NCBI GenBank assembly: GCA_944470555.2
Contig: OX104127.1
Coordinates: forward strand, 46,676,934-46,740,933
DNA length: 64,000 nt
Direction of reading: 5' to 3'
Source: Heterobilharzia americana
Taxonomy: Eukaryota; Platyhelminthes; Trematoda; Strigeidida; Schistosomatidae
In this document: positions 1-12,138 of the stretch, in pieces
Numbering within the stretch: position 1 is the first letter of the stretch
How the letters are laid out: every line of letters begins with the position of its first letter
The notes under the pieces: generated by a model
What the model was told of the DNA's origin: nothing
Database searches by the model: none
Seen by the model: the letters and a program-made list of their open reading frames with translations, nothing else
Position numbers and translations under genes: made by a program

Positions 1-490
1 AGTCGAATGCCACCTTCGGGTCAATAAAAGTGGCGCTTGTCAGTCACGGGCAAGTATGCCTGCATCCCAGGACCTAATGAAAGGTGGAAATTTGATCGAT
101 ACACTCTCCTCCAAGTCTGGAACCTGTCTGGTTTAATCGGTGCAGGGCGATTGAAGCGTTGCTGTAATCCAGTTGAACTGTGCCTCAACGTATTCTGCTA
201 ACGTTCCTAGCCATCTGTCCTGAGAGGTTATCAGCGTCCCATCCTTTTCGGTGATGGTCACCGTCTTCTTGCAAGTGTCCTAAATAAGCCTCAATAGTTG
301 CTAGGTGTTTCCTAACGCTGATGCCTTCTCCACCTCCTTCGCTTTCGCCTCCACCACTGCTAGCGATTGTGATGACTTCTCATCAATTTATCCTGATGCT
401 GCTTTCTCTCCTAACTGTGATCAGACCCGACTGTAATGAATCTTCTTGCACCAATCAGTTCGGATAACATTTGTGATGTAAACCCACATT
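1..490 (-). mobile_element. Degraded fragment of family A RTE-like retrotransposon
   Basis: Read on the minus strand, the first bases encode the RT palm stretch that in the better copies reads as an LKAAFDSVD-like motif. The sequence then jumps, through an internal deletion near 145, to the linker between endonuclease and RT (compare 29100-29470 in the near-complete copy). Stops and frameshifts run throughout. The element continues beyond the window edge. Match judged by eye against the copies at 27370 and 47952. Confidence 0.75.
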
Positions 491-1018
491 TCTTTGGTTG
501 TCAGAAGATCAGTGTTAGAGATTTATCTTTTGTTCAGTACATACTGTGTCTACTGGTTTCTTCATTTCAGAGAAACAAAGAAATTTAATTCATTTGGATA
601 TGTTATGATGAAGTAACTAATATGTGGAGCATTTATGTGGCCGGAGTAATCACGCTTGGAAATTATGTTCAAGGTACTGACATAATATAATGGAAACATG
701 GAATTACATCTCAGATACTGCTGCAACTATGAATTGATTAATGATGATGTAATGACGATAATGTCTAGGTTAACCGGATTAATTAGCCAAATGGCATACT
801 TACAACAATGGTGGAACGGTGATTATCCCTAAAGCCTACCTAAAAATATATCGTACAATAACCCAGAAAAGACAGAAATAATAATGAACACAAACGAATT
901 TTATGCATCAAGGATAATAAAAAAGTCAGTAAGTACTCAATAAATTCTTACAAACAAATAAAAATGCAAATCAGCAGCTAAGTACAAACACCTTTAGTAG
1001 ACTGTAAGCCAACCTCCC
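491..1018. other. Intergenic or intronic AT-rich DNA, no recognisable gene
   Basis: No coding signal or repeat family was recognised. By position it should lie within, or downstream of, the minus-strand EHBP1-like gene. The missing end of that gene's bMERB domain was looked for here and not found. Confidence 0.5.
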
Positions 1019-1286
1019 CTGGTTAACTAGTTCACTAGTCACTAGCTGGTCCTAAGCCCGGGTAAGGAGGGAAGGTTGGGCGTAGGGCTAGCAACCATAC
1101 ACCGTAAAACAAATCCAATCGCTAAAGAAACTTCAAAGCACAAAGAAATTATCAAAAATAAAAACAAACTAATTCCTCGCTAGAATCGGAGAGATGAAAT
1201 GACGCCAGTTGGTGAAAGCCTTCGCGAAGCCAATTGAGTGATGTATCTTCTCTTGATGAAAGCGAAAGTAAACATGTGGACATGGA

Positions 1287-1923
1287 ATGTCCGCACCATG
1301 TTTGAACTTACCAAGGCTACCCAAATTGCAAGAGATGAGAAGGTATCACATTGAAGTGCTTGGAATCTACGAAAGCAGGTGGAATGGAAGTGGACTCTCT
1401 AAACTATCAACCGGAGGAGAGTCAATAATCTACTCCGATATTGTCACCCAGACGACAACCACGAGCACACTCAGTTTTGGAGTGGCTATCATGGTGTCTC
1501 CAAGAACATCGAAGGCTCTCATACAGTGGGAACCAATCTTCTCCAGTATCAGGATCATGACAGCAAGATTCAACTCAAAAGGAAGGAAAGTCACAATCGT
1601 ACAATGCTACGCACCTACAAATAATGCAGGTCAAGAGAAGAAGGAGGAATTCTACAGACAACTGCAATCAGTACTGGTCAAGACTCCAGCTGGCGACATC
1701 AAAATTCTAATGGGTGACATGTTTTAATGTCAAACTGGGAGCGGACAACACAGGAAGAGAACTCATCATGGGTCGGGAAGCACTCGGTGAAATGAGGAAT
1801 GAGAATGGAGAACTGTTTGCAGATTTCTGCGCATTCGACGATTTGGTGATTGGAGGCACTGTGTTCAAGCACAAGGATATTCACAAAGCGACATGGGTTT
1901 TACCAGACACCAGGACACACTAA
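1287..1923 (+). pseudogene. Family B APE-type endonuclease domain, frameshifted
   Basis: This region encodes the DNA-nicking endonuclease of a non-LTR retrotransposon. Just upstream, in another frame, is a NVRT-type motif at about 1270-1300. The segment ending at 1727 contains EVLGIYESRW (normally ...ESRW), the IVQCYAPTNNA strand and the start of GDMN. A frameshift after GDM moves the frame to the ORF at 1714-1923, which starts with FNVKLGADNTG and contains the FKHKDIHKATW motif near the end. The catalytic SDH region downstream is damaged. Many databases label this family 'craniofacial development protein 2-like', which reflects retroelement origin. The same frameshift is present in the copy at 37813. 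Confidence 0.85.
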
Positions 1924-2147
1924 AAATCAGATCGACTTCATCCCAATCTGAAGAAAGTAGAGACGCAGTCTACTGGACACAAGATCAAGAAGGGGAGCAG
2001 ATGTAGGTTCACACCACTCACTGTCTAGTGCAAGGAACCTACCTTCAAAATAAAGTTGGAAGCCTTCACAGAGGTTGGTGATAGACCACAGTTCAAGTTC
2101 AACGCCCAGAACGGAAACTGAAGCACGAAACTACAAAGGACATCTTC

Positions 2148-2620
2148 ATGTCAGTCATCAGAAGAAAATGGGAGATATCGAGCAACATCCCTGAAGGGAC
2201 CTGCGTGGATGAACACTGGAACTCTTTGAAAGGGATGTGGAAAGAAACCTCCATAATTGTATTAGGAAGGAAGAGGAGACAAGACAAAGAATGGATCTCG
2301 ACGGACACATGGGAGCTGATAGAGAAAGGAGAGGAAGATGGTGAAGCAGAAGATGAGCCAGTGCAGTGCAGGGATGCACAAGGAAAAGAACTGAGTACGA
2401 CGTACAAAACACTGGACAAGGAAGTAAAGAAGAGTGTGGCAAAGAGAAAAGACACTTCTACGACACATTGGCAAGTGAAGCAGAACAGGCTGTAGGTAGG
2501 AGAGACCTGACATCATATCAAATAACCAGGTTACTATCTGGGAAGAGATCAACACAGATGAAGCCAGTCAAAGATGATGAAGGAAATATAGTTACCAAAG
2601 AGGAGAAGAAAAGGAAATGA
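2148..2620 (+). pseudogene. Family B linker between endonuclease and RT, broken
   Basis: Two overlapping ORFs (2148-2495 and 2366-2620) carry a charged Lys/Glu-rich segment of the kind found between endonuclease and RT in RTE elements. The frame shifts near 2440-2470. That point is also where identity with the copy at 37541 stops, so the two copies have different histories downstream of it. There is no known enzymatic role for this segment. Confidence 0.7.
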
Positions 2621-2855
2621 TGGGCTGACCACTTCAAAAAGCTCTAAAATCGACCACCACCTGCATTTCGTCCAGAAATACTACCTGCAGCCACAGAACT
2701 ACAAGTAAACACAAGCCCTCCGACGAAAGTCGAAGTCCTGAACGCCATGAAGCTACTGAAATGGGGGAAAGCAGCAGGACCAGATGGAATCCCGCCATAA
2801 GCACTGAAAACAAATGCAGAGACAATAGCGGGCATGCTCACATCACTATGGCAGA

Positions 2856-3455
2856 ATGTCTGGAAGGCAGGAAGGGAAGGTACTGGGCGACTGGAAGACG
2901 GTCTACCTTGTCAACCTCCCAAAGAAGGGAGACCTAAGTCTTTGCAAGAAATGGCGCAGAATCATGCTCCTGTCCACCCCAAGCAAAATATTAAACCGTA
3001 TCATCCTGGAGAGACTTAAGGATACGCTGGACTCAAAACTACTACCCGAACAGGCTGGATTCAGGAAGTACAAATCATGTGCAGATCAAATTGCAACGCT
3101 ACGCATCATCATAGAACAGAGTATAGAATGGCAGTCAACCCTCTACCTCAACTTCATCGACTTTGAAAAGGCCTTCGACAGCGTCGACCGAGAAGTAATT
3201 TGGCAACTGCTTCAACACTACGGAATACCAGAAACCTTTATCAATCTCATTCAACAACTATATGAAAACGCCACATGCCAAGTAATTCACAATGGGAAGC
3301 TCAGTGATGCCTTTGAAGTGAAGACAGGAAGGAGTAAGACAAGGCTGCCTACTATCACCGACCATCTTCTTGATTGTGGTCGACTGGATCATGCAGCAAA
3401 CCGTGAGGAGCGGGAAGATGGGCATACGCTGGTTGGACCGATGAGAAGACCCTAG
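2856..3455 (+). pseudogene. Family B reverse transcriptase, N-terminal half
   Basis: RT fingers and palm of a non-LTR element. Visible motifs in order: LPKKGDLSLCKKW, IMLLSTPSKILNRII, EQAGFRKYKSCADQI, and the first catalytic aspartate in FIDFEKAFDSVD. A frameshift at about 3327 moves the next conserved block (VRQGC-LLSP type) into another frame, so the last third of this ORF is out-of-frame sequence. The copy at 37541 has lost this whole region. Confidence 0.9.
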
Positions 3456-3460
3456 AAGAT

Positions 3461-3859
3461 TTGGGTTTCGCCGATGATAATTTATGTCTAATGCCTTATG
3501 AGCACAAACTCGAAGATCTACAGGCGAAAACTAACAAGTTGACGGCAGAGGCAGCGAAGGCAGGACTTCAAGTGAATATAGAGAAGACAGAGGTGATGAA
3601 GATACCGCACCAACAACAACAACAAACTCCAGTCACCAGCAACGGCAGAAACCTAAAGGAAGTAGCCTCTTACACCTATCTAGGCAGCATCGTTTCAACT
3701 ATAGGCGGCACAGACGAGGATGTCAAAACCAGGATCGGAAAAGCAAGACAGGCGTTCATTAACCTGAAATCAGCGTGGAGAACTACTGAACTTAACATGT
3801 GTAACAAGATCCGGATTTCCAACACCAATGTCAAGTCAGTGCTTCTATATGGCTCATAA
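3461..3859 (+). pseudogene. Family B reverse transcriptase, catalytic FADD segment and thumb
   Basis: Begins with GFADDNLCLM, the family version of the YXDD box holding the second and third catalytic aspartates. It continues through LTAEAAKAGLQVNIEKTEVM (primer grip) and YTYLGSIVS, typical of non-LTR RTs, and ends at a stop just after the LLYGS motif. A CAA trinucleotide run at 3611-3624 adds extra glutamines between the two conserved blocks. Confidence 0.9.
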
Positions 3860-4148
3860 ACTTGGCGCGTCACGAAAAGCACTTCCAACAAACTACAGAC
3901 ATTCATCAACAGCTGCTGTCCACGCTCACTCGATACTGAAGATCAGATGGCCAAAAAGAATAAGCAACAAGGAACTCGCTCTGGCAACCAACCAACCAAG
4001 AACCTATCACCCAACAACTATGCAGAAGAAAGTGGAGATGGATTGGGCATACACTGAGAAGACCATTCGGAGACATCACGCGCTAGACCAGGCCCTCGAC
4101 TGGAATCCAAAGGGGAAACGACGAGTTGGGCGTCCGAGGCGAGGGTGA
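3828..4148 (+). pseudogene. Family B C-terminal domain
   Basis: C-terminal region of the element's polyprotein: TNYRHSSTAA, the KIRWPKRISNKEL block and the basic GRPRRG end. It is shifted relative to the RT ORF at 3461-3859. The RWP-R-I-N-EL block is widespread in RTE-like elements and probably helps bind RNA or DNA (inference). Nearly the same block occurs at 39111-39293 and 52460-52573. Confidence 0.8.
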
Positions 4149-4300
4149 CATGGAGACCATATGAGGAAGAAATGAAAGCTTTTGGGCAGTCGTGGCGCCA
4201 GGTTGAAAAGACTGCAGAGAAGAGAGTGGAATAGAGACGAGCTACTGAAGCCCTATGCTCAACTAGGAACCGAAGAGAAAAATGATAAATAAAATAAAGA

Positions 4301-5061
4301 CCATACGCCATTGACATAAGGCTACTGAAGGACTGTAGTTTGAGTCGGAGAAGTGACGGAGTATTATCGGAGAGACTCGCTCAATTGTTGGTAGGAGGAT
4401 GGGAAACTGAGTTTGATCCATAATATTATTGTATAATCTGTCCGTATCTTCATCTTATATCTTGATACGACAGTATGAGGTGTTGCAGTCGGATGGTTAT
4501 GTAGCACTGCCAAGTTCAATGTTGTCGCTGACTGACTAACGGTTATAGACATAGATATATGTACCAGCGAAAATTAGGTTTCCAAACCCTTGTAAATGAT
4601 GGCAACACAAAACCCACCTATTAGACATGAAAAGAATATTATTTGACAAGTCTAATTTCGCATTTCTTGATAAACAGCATTTTATGAGATTGTAATCCGT
4701 AGAGTATGAGCAAAAGGGAAACTATCTAGGATCCTGTATTACCGTGAAACTCGAAGTTATTTGGCCAAGAAATTAGACCGGATTCGTTACAGAAACTGAT
4801 TACACGGTAGAAAGTAATTAAACAATGGACTACATATGACATGAATGTCTACAATATTATCTGCCTGGTTAAGCGAAAAACTCTGCGTTATAATTTACAC
4901 CTGTTGCAAAAATGAGTGCTTAGACCACCGGGTTAGCAAAACACCTATTTCTTAATCGTAGTTGGGGTTGGTACCATTTTATTTGTGCGTTTCGCAATAA
5001 CGAATAGTTAATAGTGTCAGGTCCACAACCAAGCTACTTTCAAAAAATATTTCACAGTTAC
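4301..5061. other. Intronic or flanking AT-rich sequence, nothing recognised
   Basis: Lies between family B copy B1 and the last visible exon of the EHBP1-like gene. No exon continuing the bMERB domain was found on the minus strand here, although that exon must follow 5062. Confidence 0.5.
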
Positions 5062-5135
5062 CTTCAACTGATAAAATCGATCGTAACTCGTCCTGCAGCA
5101 TATGCATTTTCTTTTTTAAATCATCTTCTTTCTCC
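5062..5135 (-). CDS. EHBP1: EHBP1-like exon: bMERB domain, second part
   Basis: A 74-bp exon with acceptor TTGTTTCAG and donor GTAACT. It reads EKEDDLKKKMHMLQDELRS, then ILSVE, which matches the EKEDDLERR...LNRELR helix of bMERB (DUF3585) domains in EHBP1 and MICAL proteins. bMERB binds Rab8-family GTPases through a coiled-coil helical bundle. The first base completes an ATG codon begun by the upstream exon at 10784, giving a seamless LNIM-EKEDD join. The exon ends in phase 1, so a further exon encoding the last helix is expected beyond the left edge. Confidence 0.88.
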
Positions 5136-5584
5136 CTGAAACAAGAGATGTGAATGTTCGACGTTTGCGAAGTTGTATAAATAAATAAAATGAGAACAGT
5201 GACCAACGATAATAACAAGCAATTATTTACAGAGTCACATAAATGAAAATATATCGGACAGCTTATGATTATCCCATCAGTTGAGCTGGTAAAGTAAACT
5301 GGTCTATTGCCACACAAAAGAAGCACTGGATACTATAATATAGTGAAATAACTGGGATAGTTAGCAAGCTCGAGAAAGAGAAAACTACCGGACTTTGAGA
5401 CGACGACAGTTTTCTAATCGATAAGTTTCCTAGAAAAATGCAACCACTTATCAACAACATCAAAATAGGACCAGGCAAAGTTACGCAACGGTTGTCACAT
5501 ACAGCATGGAAAAATCAAGCGAGAATGCACTAGGATGAAAGATTACAAAATAAAGAAGAATCAGTCAAAACTAGTAAAAAGAGG

Positions 5585-6045
5585 GGAAGGAGCAATAAAA
5601 TAGTGAATTCAGTATAATGGTTACGATAAAGATAAAGTCTGGATACATCTCCGCCACTAACATCGATTCTGAGACATATCACCTACAGTATCCAACCATT
5701 GATTTCTGTTGTCTCACAAACCCCAACTCAAAAGTCTACATTACCCTACACGACTCGGACCAACAGTCACAAACTTTGTGCACTGATGCCATTTTCTATT
5801 CTGGCCACCTGTAACATTTTCCTAGCTTAAACCTATCTCAACTAACATTGCATTGTACGACGAGGCAGACGGTGACTAGGAAAGCAAAACGCATGTCCCA
5901 GTCACCTGAGTCGATGAAGGCTAACAATCTTATCAACTAACTCTCCTCTCCTCCCTGAAACTCGAAGTGCCTAAATTCCACATTACTGATGAGGCGACAC
6001 CAAGACACACAGTCTGTGCTACGAAAGCAAAGGTGTTCGAAAACC
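5585..6045 (+). repeat. 461-bp direct repeat, copy 1 (partner 15137-15597)
   Basis: Every base compared between 5585-6045 and 15137-15597 agreed, at a constant offset of 9552. The first mismatches flank the block (G/A at 5584/15136 and T/G at 6046/15598). Both blocks are family A 3'-end sequence on the minus strand, and the surrounding element sequence has diverged. Confidence 0.9.
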
Positions 6046-6738
6046 TGAAGCTATCGCACGCCCTCTACCTTTAATGATCATGTCTCACGACCAAATAGTC
6101 AAACAGAGTGAGTCCTAATGCAGTAAACTCGACTCTCAATAGACAATCGGATATCACGATAAAGCCATAAATCTCATAGTTCGGCGAAAACTAATCAAGG
6201 CTTTTGCTCGTGTAGAGATTTCGAAAGTCATTAAAATATTAGCGCTGTCCAGAAGATTCTGCATATTCTCATAGTCGTATTCTAACACAGCCATGTCACT
6301 TATCCACTTGGCAACTACCTAAGATTCTCCTGTGAAGTCAGACGGTATGAGGAACAGACTTATAGGTACGTTTGAGATAAAGCTGCAAACGAATAGAGAC
6401 AGTAGATGTCCTTGAGAGATACCACTAGACAAACACAACTCATTAAAGGCTGTAGCACTCCTGCGGGTATCGGGGTATAGAACTTACAAAAGAATGATGT
6501 ACGCACTCAGCACCCAATTTCCTGACAGGCACTGACGTAAGATTTTTCAAACATCTGACTATAATGTAAAAACCAGATCGACAAATACGGCCAGCGTCGA
6601 ACACTAGTGTCTGTTTTCTAGAAAATACTGGAATGTAAATATCTCGTTGATACACCCAAGGCGAAGTTTGAACACTGGCTTTCTCAAATTTGATTTACCT
6701 GAACCTCACTCACGCCTCATGATTACAAAACCTAAGAT

Positions 6739-7640
6739 CTTAGACAGTATTTTAGTTATCACAAGAAGATTTCTCACCTTTGTTAAAGGCTTAAAAAATC
6801 GGAGATTGAGACCAGTCAGAGAAGATCATATCTGACTCTCAAACACTAGTTAACATGAGTTAATCTGACCAATAAACCTCAACCACCATCATCAAATTCT
6901 ACATGGCTATGCTGCCTTTCTTCGTTTCCGATTACTAACAGGTTCTTTGACTTCTGCAAGTGTTAGGAGTCTTATTTTGATGTTCCGTTCGGTATACGAC
7001 AGGACAGCGGAAGACAAAATTGTAGTTGAAGGCCAGTTGAACTATTCCTCGAAGCGTCCTGCCCAACTTTCGTCTCTCCTGCTAGTGAATCGTAGAACCA
7101 TCCTTCTTTGCTATCATCTCACCAACCAGTGACCTCATCACCCAAGTTCCCTAGTGTTAACTATCACCATTGCCGTTTCCATCTCTTTGGCTTTCGACAC
7201 CCATCAGTGTTTGTAGTTACTGCAAGAAATTTCTGTGTGTCAATATTTGAATCGTCGCCTCGCCCTATTGGGCTCGGATAATACAGGAATACGTTCGTGT
7301 GCATCCATTAATTCGGAAGTTGTTAAGATCCACAGACTCTTCTAACCACTCTTTGAGGGCCAGTCACAGTCACCAACGCTGCTTTTACAACAGATTGTGG
7401 ATGGCGCCAGACTTCTTCTGGATGAGTGATTTGGTTCTGTGTTGTCAACTGTCTAGCTAGCTCCCTGCTGAAAGTAGCCCTAGTATTCTCATCGTCATGC
7501 ATCACTCGCAAAGGTCTTGCTGTTGTCATTTTCCCGCGTCCATTTAGGCATAGACATACGATGCATGACCACTTTCCAGGGGGATCACTAGTCTTCCACT
7601 GACCCTCTCCTGCGTTAACTGGTGGCATTATTCTCTATGC
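6739..7640 (+). repeat. 902-bp inverted repeat, arm 1 (partner 22005-22906)
   Basis: Positions pair with constant sum 29645 and no visible indel. Open frames in both arms translate identically: 101 codons at 7323-7628 minus versus 22017-22322 plus, and 61 codons at 6947-7132 plus versus 22513-22698 minus. Identity ends abruptly at 7640/22005 and 6739/22906, inside family A sequence. Confidence 0.9.
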
Positions 7641-8845
7641 TCATCACTGAGTTGAGCTTGGTGGTCGCCATGTCAGGCAGTGTCTTTCCGTGTGTGTGAA
7701 TACCGTGCTGGTCAGAAATATATAGTTTTCTAAGCACAGTTGTGGTGAGTGATCGCCATTATCTGTTCGTTCGGCTAGGATACCGAAAGTGACGCTCAAG
7801 TATCTTCCTGTCAGAATTAGGCTACCCCCTTGAGCTTTGAAGCCACTTGCTAAATGTTTGGCTTTCATCAGGAGGCTACACAGTCCTCGACAGAACTCAT
7901 CCGACCTATAGTCAGAGGTGCGTAAGTAGATATTGTGAAGAAACAACGGCGAGTTTCATTACTCCTTTGAGTCCTCACTGTTGGGCAGCACATAAGCGAC
8001 TGTCAACTGGAATCCAGTCGAGCAGTACACCTCCTGCTATACCTACACCTGCAAGACCATAAGAACTAGCCATCGCATCTGCAGGAATTCTAAGGACAAG
8101 ATTTGCAGATTCAACAAATCGGTCAGGTGAGGTTAGATTACTAACCGCACTTAAGTCCTGTATGCGTGTCTCGCAAACACAGCAGACATCTATGGCACGA
8201 GATGCCAAAGTTTCGGCTAGCGTAGCTTGTTGGGCGATTAGACAAAGGGTGTGGAGATTGAAAGTTCCAATGTGTTTCTTAGAGTGCAGTTCTAGGAAAC
8301 CACGGATGCTGTTTTTTGAAGTCGGGTCATTATCAATAGCTGGAGAGTTGGATTAAATTAAAGATGAAGTAGCGAGGTTTATCGAGAGATGTGAAGGAAG
8401 ATAGACGGTAAAGATATTGATCATGGAGGACAGTGACCTGATGGTACTTGACTACTGACAGAACTATGAGGGAAGTCGACACTTTCCGGCTGCCCACACC
8501 ATAGAAAACTGGTTGGCCTTAAGGTACCTGAAGATTTAGTGGGCGATCACAGAGACAAAAAAACGTCTGGTTGAGGTCCATCACACAGTACTGAAGTGGC
8601 ACTTTTGATCGTCCATGGAAAACACTTTACTGCTGTCACACTCCTGTCCAGTCAACAGTACGACTTAGACCACGAACGCACATCATAGCGTCACAATTCA
8701 CACCATAACAGTGGATGCTTCGTTGTCTTACCACTATCCAACTGACTTTTGTGGTATGGTAAGACCTTGAGGGAACAACAGTTCCAGTCAGTGTAGCTCG
8801 TTGGGCCATATTGTTTTGCAAGGACGTCTATGATATCAAGGTTGT

Positions 8846-9764
8846 AGCTATCGGTTGGGAACTGATTATTTGCGCTTAACCGCTAACTAAAAGTAGACTC
8901 GCCGTTCAAATAAGTGTTAGATTTCTGTGATCTCATTATTTGGTCGTTATTTGCTGATATCTACCCACGGCTTACTTGTAACAAAGTTATGCTCGTAGAA
9001 AAACCCCCCATAGCCCTAACAGTATGTGAAATTCTAGCGTTTAGTTTCTGCTATCAGTTACATTTAAAGTAACGCATGTTGCATGATTTGAAAAGCAAAG
9101 AAAATGTTTGCTCATAACGAATAATTGTTTCTGATAGTTAAATGGAGGCAATCGGCAAAAAGCGCTGAACATAAGTTACGTGTTTTCCGGCAGTCGTCAG
9201 CAAGGCATATCTGCAACCACAACGAAACTGATATCCCGTCTGAGGTTCAAGGCTATCTGTCGATCGCCTTCATCTGACTAATCTCTATCTCAGTGCATCG
9301 CGATGATGAGTCTCCTAGCCTGGTGGCCACATCTCAAAATAATCGATAGGATTCAATCAGCACTATGGAATAGATAACATGAAGTTGGTTACCCTCCAGT
9401 GACTAATCAATGTATCGTTTGTTTCACTCCTTCTGAAATGCCAGAACAGTTACATTTATGGTAGAACAAGAAGTATTGTCTTCTATCACATTAAATTACC
9501 TTCGACTAGTGGGACAAAATATATCTGTGAACTAACTAAATAGACAACTAGGGAACGATGGAGGTGAAGTGAGAAAACGTCATAAATTATTTCATCAATC
9601 AACCTCAACAGTAGAACTAGGTATGTTAACTTACCCATTCCTATTTCATTCACTTAAAACCATATCCCAAAAAGTTCTGGAGCACGCTAATGATGAGCAG
9701 ACATCCATGGCACGAGATGCCAGAGTTTTGGCTAGCGAAGCTTGTTGGGTTTTTAAAAAAATAG
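8846..9764. other. AT-rich intronic DNA with one small family A scrap
   Basis: Mostly unrecognised. At about 9695-9750 the minus strand encodes QQASLAKTLASRAMDVCSS, an N-terminal fragment of the family A ORF. Confidence 0.5.
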
Positions 9765-9841
9765 AAGCTTTACAAGCTTCTGAAACAATGCTTAATGAAT
9801 ATAACAGAATATACCAAGTGGAAGATAGATTGATAGACACA
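9765..9841 (+). CDS. Possible host exon (plus strand), unrecognised
   Basis: After an AAATAG acceptor the plus strand reads ALQASETMLNEYNRIYQVED then RLIDT, a helical charged segment with no repeat-family match I recognise. It could end at a weak donor (GTACGA) or run to a stop two codons later. It lies directly next to a family A scrap, so it could equally be chance. Very tentative. Confidence 0.2.
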
Positions 9842-10783
9842 GTACGATGAAATGTTGCATTTTGGCTTTTTGTACCCGTAAAGATGCATAGAACGTTACA
9901 GAGTTATTCTCTATTTTTGTTGGTGCTTATGAGGATAGTGTATTTTTTTGAGGTTCTAGGAAGATTCAGATCAAGGGAAGCATTCAAACATGAGTTGTTT
10001 AGCCTTATAGAGCTATCAGGCTCAATTCAATGGTACTGAATTCAAGCAGTAGATTGCAGTCAGAGCATAACAACACTGCAATCGCGTCAGTGATTCCTGC
10101 GGAAACGCAATCTTACAGGAATTTAGCGAAATATTTCAAAAACGCAGTCTGATTGGTGTATATTAGTGGGAACATCCTTCTTGGGAAGAGCACGATTTTC
10201 TTTGAAATGAAATTTACATGCTGTTTGTAACAAACAGTAAAGCCAACGAGGGGTTTACTGACCGACATTCAACACCTGAGATAGTAGAGAGAATTTGCGG
10301 CTCAAGATGAAAATTATAGTTGTTTAGTGTTCTAATTATATGTTTATTATAGTCTTCTGCACTCCAAACTGGGCAAATTTCGAAATTTTAATTAAGCTTA
10401 GTTCTGACTATTTTGACTACTTAGTGGTACACATTTCCAGATAATTTATCCCCTTCATTTTAACTCAGATTTTATCACACTTTATTCACTCAACTTGACT
10501 GAAACATCTACTTTCATTTGCATATTGGTTCACACATTAGAAAATCAATATTACTGTAACCATTATCGACCACCAACTAATGTAACAATATGCAATTATA
10601 AAAATAAAATAAGCTAAATACTGTAAACAGTTACTTTAATTAATTACTTGCCAATTGAAAATTCTTAAAACAAAATCATTCACGAATCAAACTAGGTTTT
10701 TGTAAAAGTTATTCATTAGCAACATAATTAATAACAAATTTCACAATCAGAATTATCAAAGGAAAAGAGACAAGTAATCTTAC
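9842..10783. other. AT-rich intron sequence, nothing recognised
   Basis: Intronic for the minus-strand EHBP1-like gene, between the two bMERB exons. No repeat family or exon recognised. Confidence 0.5.
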
Positions 10784-11033
10784 ATAATATTTAGTTGAAT
10801 ACCACGACGGATTAGAGCATTCTTTTTATTGACTAAAATAAACCATCTTCTTAACAGTTCTTCTTCTAACGCTGTGCCTGGTTCACGTGCCATTTGTTGA
10901 CGTAGTCTTTGTTCTAGTACAGCTGCTTCTTTGTCTAATTCTTTTTGAGCCTGTTCAAGCTCAGCTTGTTCATTATTAATATAGTTTGAAATAGAGAGAT
11001 CTGTATTCGCTGTAGTATTGTTGACTGAAGAGC
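10784..11033 (-). CDS. EHBP1: EHBP1-like exon: bMERB domain, first part
   Basis: A 250-bp exon with acceptor CTCATGACAG and donor GTAAGA. After a polar lead-in it reads EQAELEQAQKELDKEAAVLE, then QRLRQQM, and later EEELLRRWFILVNKKNALIR. The W-x-LVNKKNALIRR signature is diagnostic of the bMERB/DUF3585 domain of EHBP1 and MICAL proteins, which binds Rab8/10/13 GTPases. The exon ends in phase 2 and joins exactly to 5135-5062. It begins with two bases of a split codon (phase 1), while the nearest upstream exon found (31567) ends in phase 0, so an exon of length 3n+1 is missing between them. Confidence 0.9.
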
Positions 11034-12138
11034 CTGTCATGAGATATAGGAGAGTAGATATATACAAAAAGTGATATGCGCACAGCAGGGTCATGTAAGA
11101 AAATAATTGCAAAAAGGAAAATTAGAGTTTTCTTATGCAACATGTGTTCAACTGATTTCACGATTTCTTGTTGAAAAGCTTAAGCATCTATAAATGGCAT
11201 GGTGAATCAAAATGATGCTAAAAATGTATGGTAGGAGTAAAAATACGGAGCAGCCGCAAAGTGATTGTGAAATGAGTACAAATATACTTCAGAAAAAAGA
11301 ATGAACATTAGGAATATTGATTCTCAATCACATCTGCATCTGAGAGAATAAACATAATACTTTTAATAAAATCCGGCTGGTTTATTAGTAAACACTCAAC
11401 TCAATGGATGATACATTTTACTTTCAATCGTGGATCGTCGATTAGGGTCCTGCCTTTGCTATTGATATTTTGGTAACCAGGCAGCATTACTAACCATCAA
11501 ATAACAAATGCGGTGAATAGGTTCGTAAATTAATCTGTTCATGATTGTTGAGAAGTATGCATTTCTGAACATTAAGAAACAACCAGCAAATCCTGGCTTT
11601 TTTAAATTAATCACATCAAGGTTCAATACGGAAAGTGTATGTTAAATGTATTCAACTCATCGAAGGGTTTGTAACATGGAAAGTTTACTCGAGTATGCAT
11701 TCTAACTTCATCAAAAAGCATGAAATTTGAACTGTGAAATTTCTAGTGACAGTAAGAAAATATGAAAAATACTACAAAAACTAAAGTGATTGAACATAAT
11801 AAAGGGGAGAATCTAATAGCTGGAATGTCTTTGATTTCGACACGGGTCAGCTTTCTAAACTGGATTATTATAAATATCTAAACCTCAGACGGAGACTGAT
11901 CATTTTAGTAGCGTCCACTGATTTATATGGATTTCATGGACTGACATCGGTTGTTTACTAACCTGAAATCAATAAATGAATCCTCATAAACCTCCAAATG
12001 GAATGATTCTAGCGCTTATTGGTGACTTGCTTCGAGAGGTGAGAAGTTATGACCAATGGGGCAAACCTAGTGGGATAACCATACATATACTCAACGACAG
12101 GACTGAATGGAGATCGCGCTGTTTCGTGAACTAACAGA
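11034..12138. other. Intron sequence with a short SINE tail fragment
   Basis: Mostly unrecognised AT-rich DNA. At about 11917-11998 it carries the 3' tail of the hammerhead SINE family (ATGGACTGACATCGG then ACCTGAAATCAATAAAT), matching the tails at 12330-12383 and 36860-36908. Confidence 0.55.

Larger units (their letters stand above)
1019..4300 (+). mobile_element. Family B RTE-like non-LTR retrotransposon, copy B1 (defective)
   Basis: Layout is that of a single-ORF non-LTR element: a GC-richer leader, an exonuclease-endonuclease-phosphatase (APE-type) endonuclease, a linker, an RT, a C-terminal domain, and an A-rich tail with short ATAAATAAA-type repeats at about 4278-4300. The reading frame is broken at least six times, so the copy cannot make one intact protein. 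The leader and first 1.4 kb are indistinguishable by eye from 37556-38963, after which the copies diverge. Placement in the RTE clade rests on architecture and RT motifs. The exact Repbase family was not determined. Confidence 0.85.
5510..8845 (-). mobile_element. Degraded family A retrotransposon copy A3
   Basis: A minus-strand copy with internal deletions. From high to low coordinates it holds the 5' leader (about 8630-8845), the N-terminal endonuclease region (7975-8345, with VCCVCETRIQDLS on the minus strand), mid-endonuclease and linker (6740-7640), C-terminal pieces (6050-6250) and the 3' region (5510-6045). No frame is intact. Two segments are shared with other copies without visible mismatch: 5585-6045 (direct with 15137-15597) and 6739-7640 (inverted with 22005-22906). 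That is surprising for so decayed an element. Confidence 0.75.

Noticed and set aside
5617..5814. Conserved small protein of 65 codons (also at 15169-15366)
   Set aside because: Identical in two places only because both lie in the 461-bp repeat. It is antisense to the 3' end of family A, and no motif supports it.
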